Source: Georgenia sp. (GTDB lineage: Bacteria > Actinomycetota > Actinomycetes > Actinomycetales > Actinomycetaceae). Taken from it: DNA of 6,393 nucleotides. Under the pieces are notes generated by a model. The model saw only the letters and a program-made list of their open reading frames with translations, ran no database searches and was not told the DNA's origin. Numbering within the stretch: position 1 is the first letter of the stretch; every line of letters begins with the position of its first letter. A program made the position numbers and the translations under genes. The DNA lies in contig DAHVRG010000155.1 in NCBI GenBank assembly GCA_027322565.1, positions 1 through 6,393 on the forward strand, written 5' to 3'. Below are positions 5,376-6,393 of this stretch, piece after piece.

Positions 5376-5384
5376 TCCTCACCC

Positions 5385-6393
5385 ATGTCCACCAGTCCAC
5401 CTGCACGTGCACGAATCCGAACGGTGGGTGCAGTCGCGGCACTGACGCTGACGTTCGGGGCCGTGGCGGCACCCGCGTCGTCCGAGCCGGTCACCGGCTC
5501 GAGCGACGACCGGCTCGTCGCCCACTACCCACTCGACGAGACGAGCGGCACCGTCGTCGCCGACGTCTCGGGCAACGACCGGAACGCGGAGGTCGTCGAC
5601 AACGCCGCCGGCACCGCGCAGTGGCAGTCGGGCCGCGGGCTCTACCTGCCCGGCGGGTCCGGCACCACGCCGGCCGTCAAGCTGCCCGACTCCCTGCTCG
5701 GCGGTCTCGACGACGTGACGATCGCCTTCGACGTCCGCGCGATGGGCACCGCCCCGGGGGCACCGATGTACTCCTTCGGTCTCAGCTCCGAGGCCGGCGG
5801 TCAGCTCAGCGCCCACCCCGGCAACGACAACGCCATCTTCGCCCGGCACGAGGTGACGTTCACCGGCCCGGACGGCGAGGCAACCCACGCGGTCGGGGGG
5901 ACCCACGGCCTCACTCGGGAGACCTGGACGCACGTCGCGGTGACGATCGAGGGCGGCGACGCCACGTCGCCCGGCACCATGCGCCTCTACGAGGACGGGG
6001 TCCTCGTCGGCACCGACGACTCGGTCACCCTCCGCCCGGGTGACATCACCGCCCCCTCGGCCTTCATCGGCCGCTCGCCCGTCGACTCGGGGCGGCCCGC
6101 ACAGTTCCGCGGCATCGTCAAGGACTTCCGCGTCTACTCCGCGGCGCTGCCGGGTTCCGAGATCGCCGCGCTGGCCTCCGACCTCGCGGCCGACAACCTC
6201 GCCGAGATGATGGACGCCGTCACCCTGCCGGACACCAGCGCGCTCACCGAGAACCTCACCCTGCCGAGCTTCCCGGGACTCACCTGGACCTCGAGCGACC
6301 CGACCGTCGTCACCGAGACCGGCCAGGTGTTCCGCCCCGCGCCCGACGAGGAGGACGCGACGGCCACGCTCACCGCGACGGTGACCCACCGGG
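5385..6393 (+). CDS. Secreted LamG-like / bacterial Ig-like domain protein, N-terminal part of a probable glycoside hydrolase
   Basis: 336 codons are present and the frame is still open at the right edge. Residues 1-33 are a Sec signal peptide: Arg-rich start (RARIRT), hydrophobic core (about 14-29) and likely cleavage in the AAPASS stretch. Residues about 42-264 form a LamG-like concanavalin-type jelly roll: HYPLDETSGTVVADVSGN at the start, WTHVAVTIEGG (181-191), LYEDGVLVGT (201-210), and the closing FRGIVKDFRVYSAALPGSEI (241-260). From about 266 an Ig-like domain of the atrophied (aBig) type begins, with LPDTSALTENLTLP, WTSSDPTVV (301-309) and G-x-V-x-RP (313-318). In actinobacteria this module order commonly precedes GH43-type or arabinofuranosidase-type catalytic domains, so an extracellular plant- or fungal-polysaccharide hydrolase is likely. 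No catalytic domain is visible here, so the activity is inferred. An operator-controlled promoter and long leader precede it. Confidence 0.85.
   Translation, partial: MSTSPPARARIRTVGAVAALTLTFGAVAAPASSEPVTGSSDDRLVAHYPLDETSGTVVADVSGNDRNAEVVDNAAGTAQWQSGRGLYLPGGSGTTPAVKLPDSLLGGLDDVTIAFDVRAMGTAPGAPMYSFGLSSEAGGQLSAHPGNDNAIFARHEVTFTGPDGEATHAVGGTHGLTRETWTHVAVTIEGGDATSPGTMRLYEDGVLVGTDDSVTLRPGDITAPSAFIGRSPVDSGRPAQFRGIVKDFRVYSAALPGSEIAALASDLAADNLAEMMDAVTLPDTSALTENLTLPSFPGLTWTSSDPTVVTETGQVFRPAPDEEDATATLTATVTHR

Larger units (their letters stand above)
5110..5384 (+). other. Long 5' leader of the secreted-protein gene
   Basis: About 270 nt lie between the predicted transcription start (near 5116) and the ATG at 5385. 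The leader holds a tandem 9-mer (5149-5166), a consensus ribosome site at 5172-5178 with a 52-codon frame behind it, a strong hairpin (5231-5248), and finally the gene's own ribosome site (5368-5375). I recognise no known riboswitch class. The composition is less strictly G/C at third positions than in the real genes, so most of it is probably non-coding. Confidence 0.5.

Noticed and set aside
5379..6389. 336-residue minus-strand frame opposite the secreted protein
   Set aside because: The plus strand has a ribosome site, signal peptide and clear LamG motifs. The minus frame is Gly/Arg/Val-rich without any recognisable domain.
1..6393. CRISPR array, tRNA, insertion sequence or phage element
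   Set aside because: No regularly spaced repeats, cloverleaf, transposase motifs or terminal repeats were seen by reading either strand.

Overview
The window is very GC-rich and almost fully coding, with strong G/C preference at third codon positions, GTG starts, a candidate leaderless gene and several actinobacterial marker families. It therefore looks chromosomal, from a high-GC Actinomycetota. The gene mix (bS22, a short excisionase-type HTH protein, AcuC, a KtrAB pair and a secreted LamG/Ig-like protein of the kind carried by polysaccharide degraders) would suit a Cellulomonas-like member of Micrococcales. That placement is an inference, not something the sequence proves.

Left part, minus strand (about 1-2889). 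Read in the direction of transcription, the order is acuC (histone-deacetylase-fold lysine deacetylase), a 69-residue MerR/excisionase-type HTH protein, a divergent GlgC-family sugar-phosphate nucleotidyltransferase, and the first 25 codons of the tiny ribosomal protein bS22, which runs off the left edge. HTH followed by bS22 is, from memory, the same neighbourhood as Rv0500A-Rv0500B in Mycobacterium tuberculosis. Here a nucleotidyltransferase gene sits between the two. A sigma-A-like promoter lies just upstream of the HTH gene. acuC has no Shine-Dalgarno sequence but has a TANNNT box at the right distance for a leaderless transcript.

Middle, plus strand (2932-5047). Divergent from acuC, with only 42 bp between the start codons, is a two-gene potassium-uptake operon. 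ktrB encodes a pore subunit with four P-loops, and ktrA encodes an RCK nucleotide-binding regulator. Both keep their key residues.

Right part, plus strand (5048-6393). A 337-nt region holds a TTGAC-type promoter whose -10 box is covered by a LacI/GalR-type operator. It is followed by a leader of about 270 nt containing a strong hairpin and a 52-codon upstream reading frame behind a consensus ribosome site. Then comes a secreted protein with signal peptide, LamG-like jelly-roll domain and the start of an Ig-like (aBig-type) domain, open at the right edge. This is the layout of a sugar-induced extracellular glycoside hydrolase, although no catalytic domain is inside the window.

The genes form three units: housekeeping and carbon metabolism (acuC, HTH, nucleotidyltransferase, bS22), potassium homeostasis (ktrBA) and regulated polysaccharide use. 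I see no mobile element, CRISPR array, tRNA or rRNA. No wholly new system is evident. The most informative items are the operator/leader architecture at 5080-5384, the nucleotidyltransferase placed between the HTH and bS22 genes, and the compact acuC/ktrB divergent promoter.
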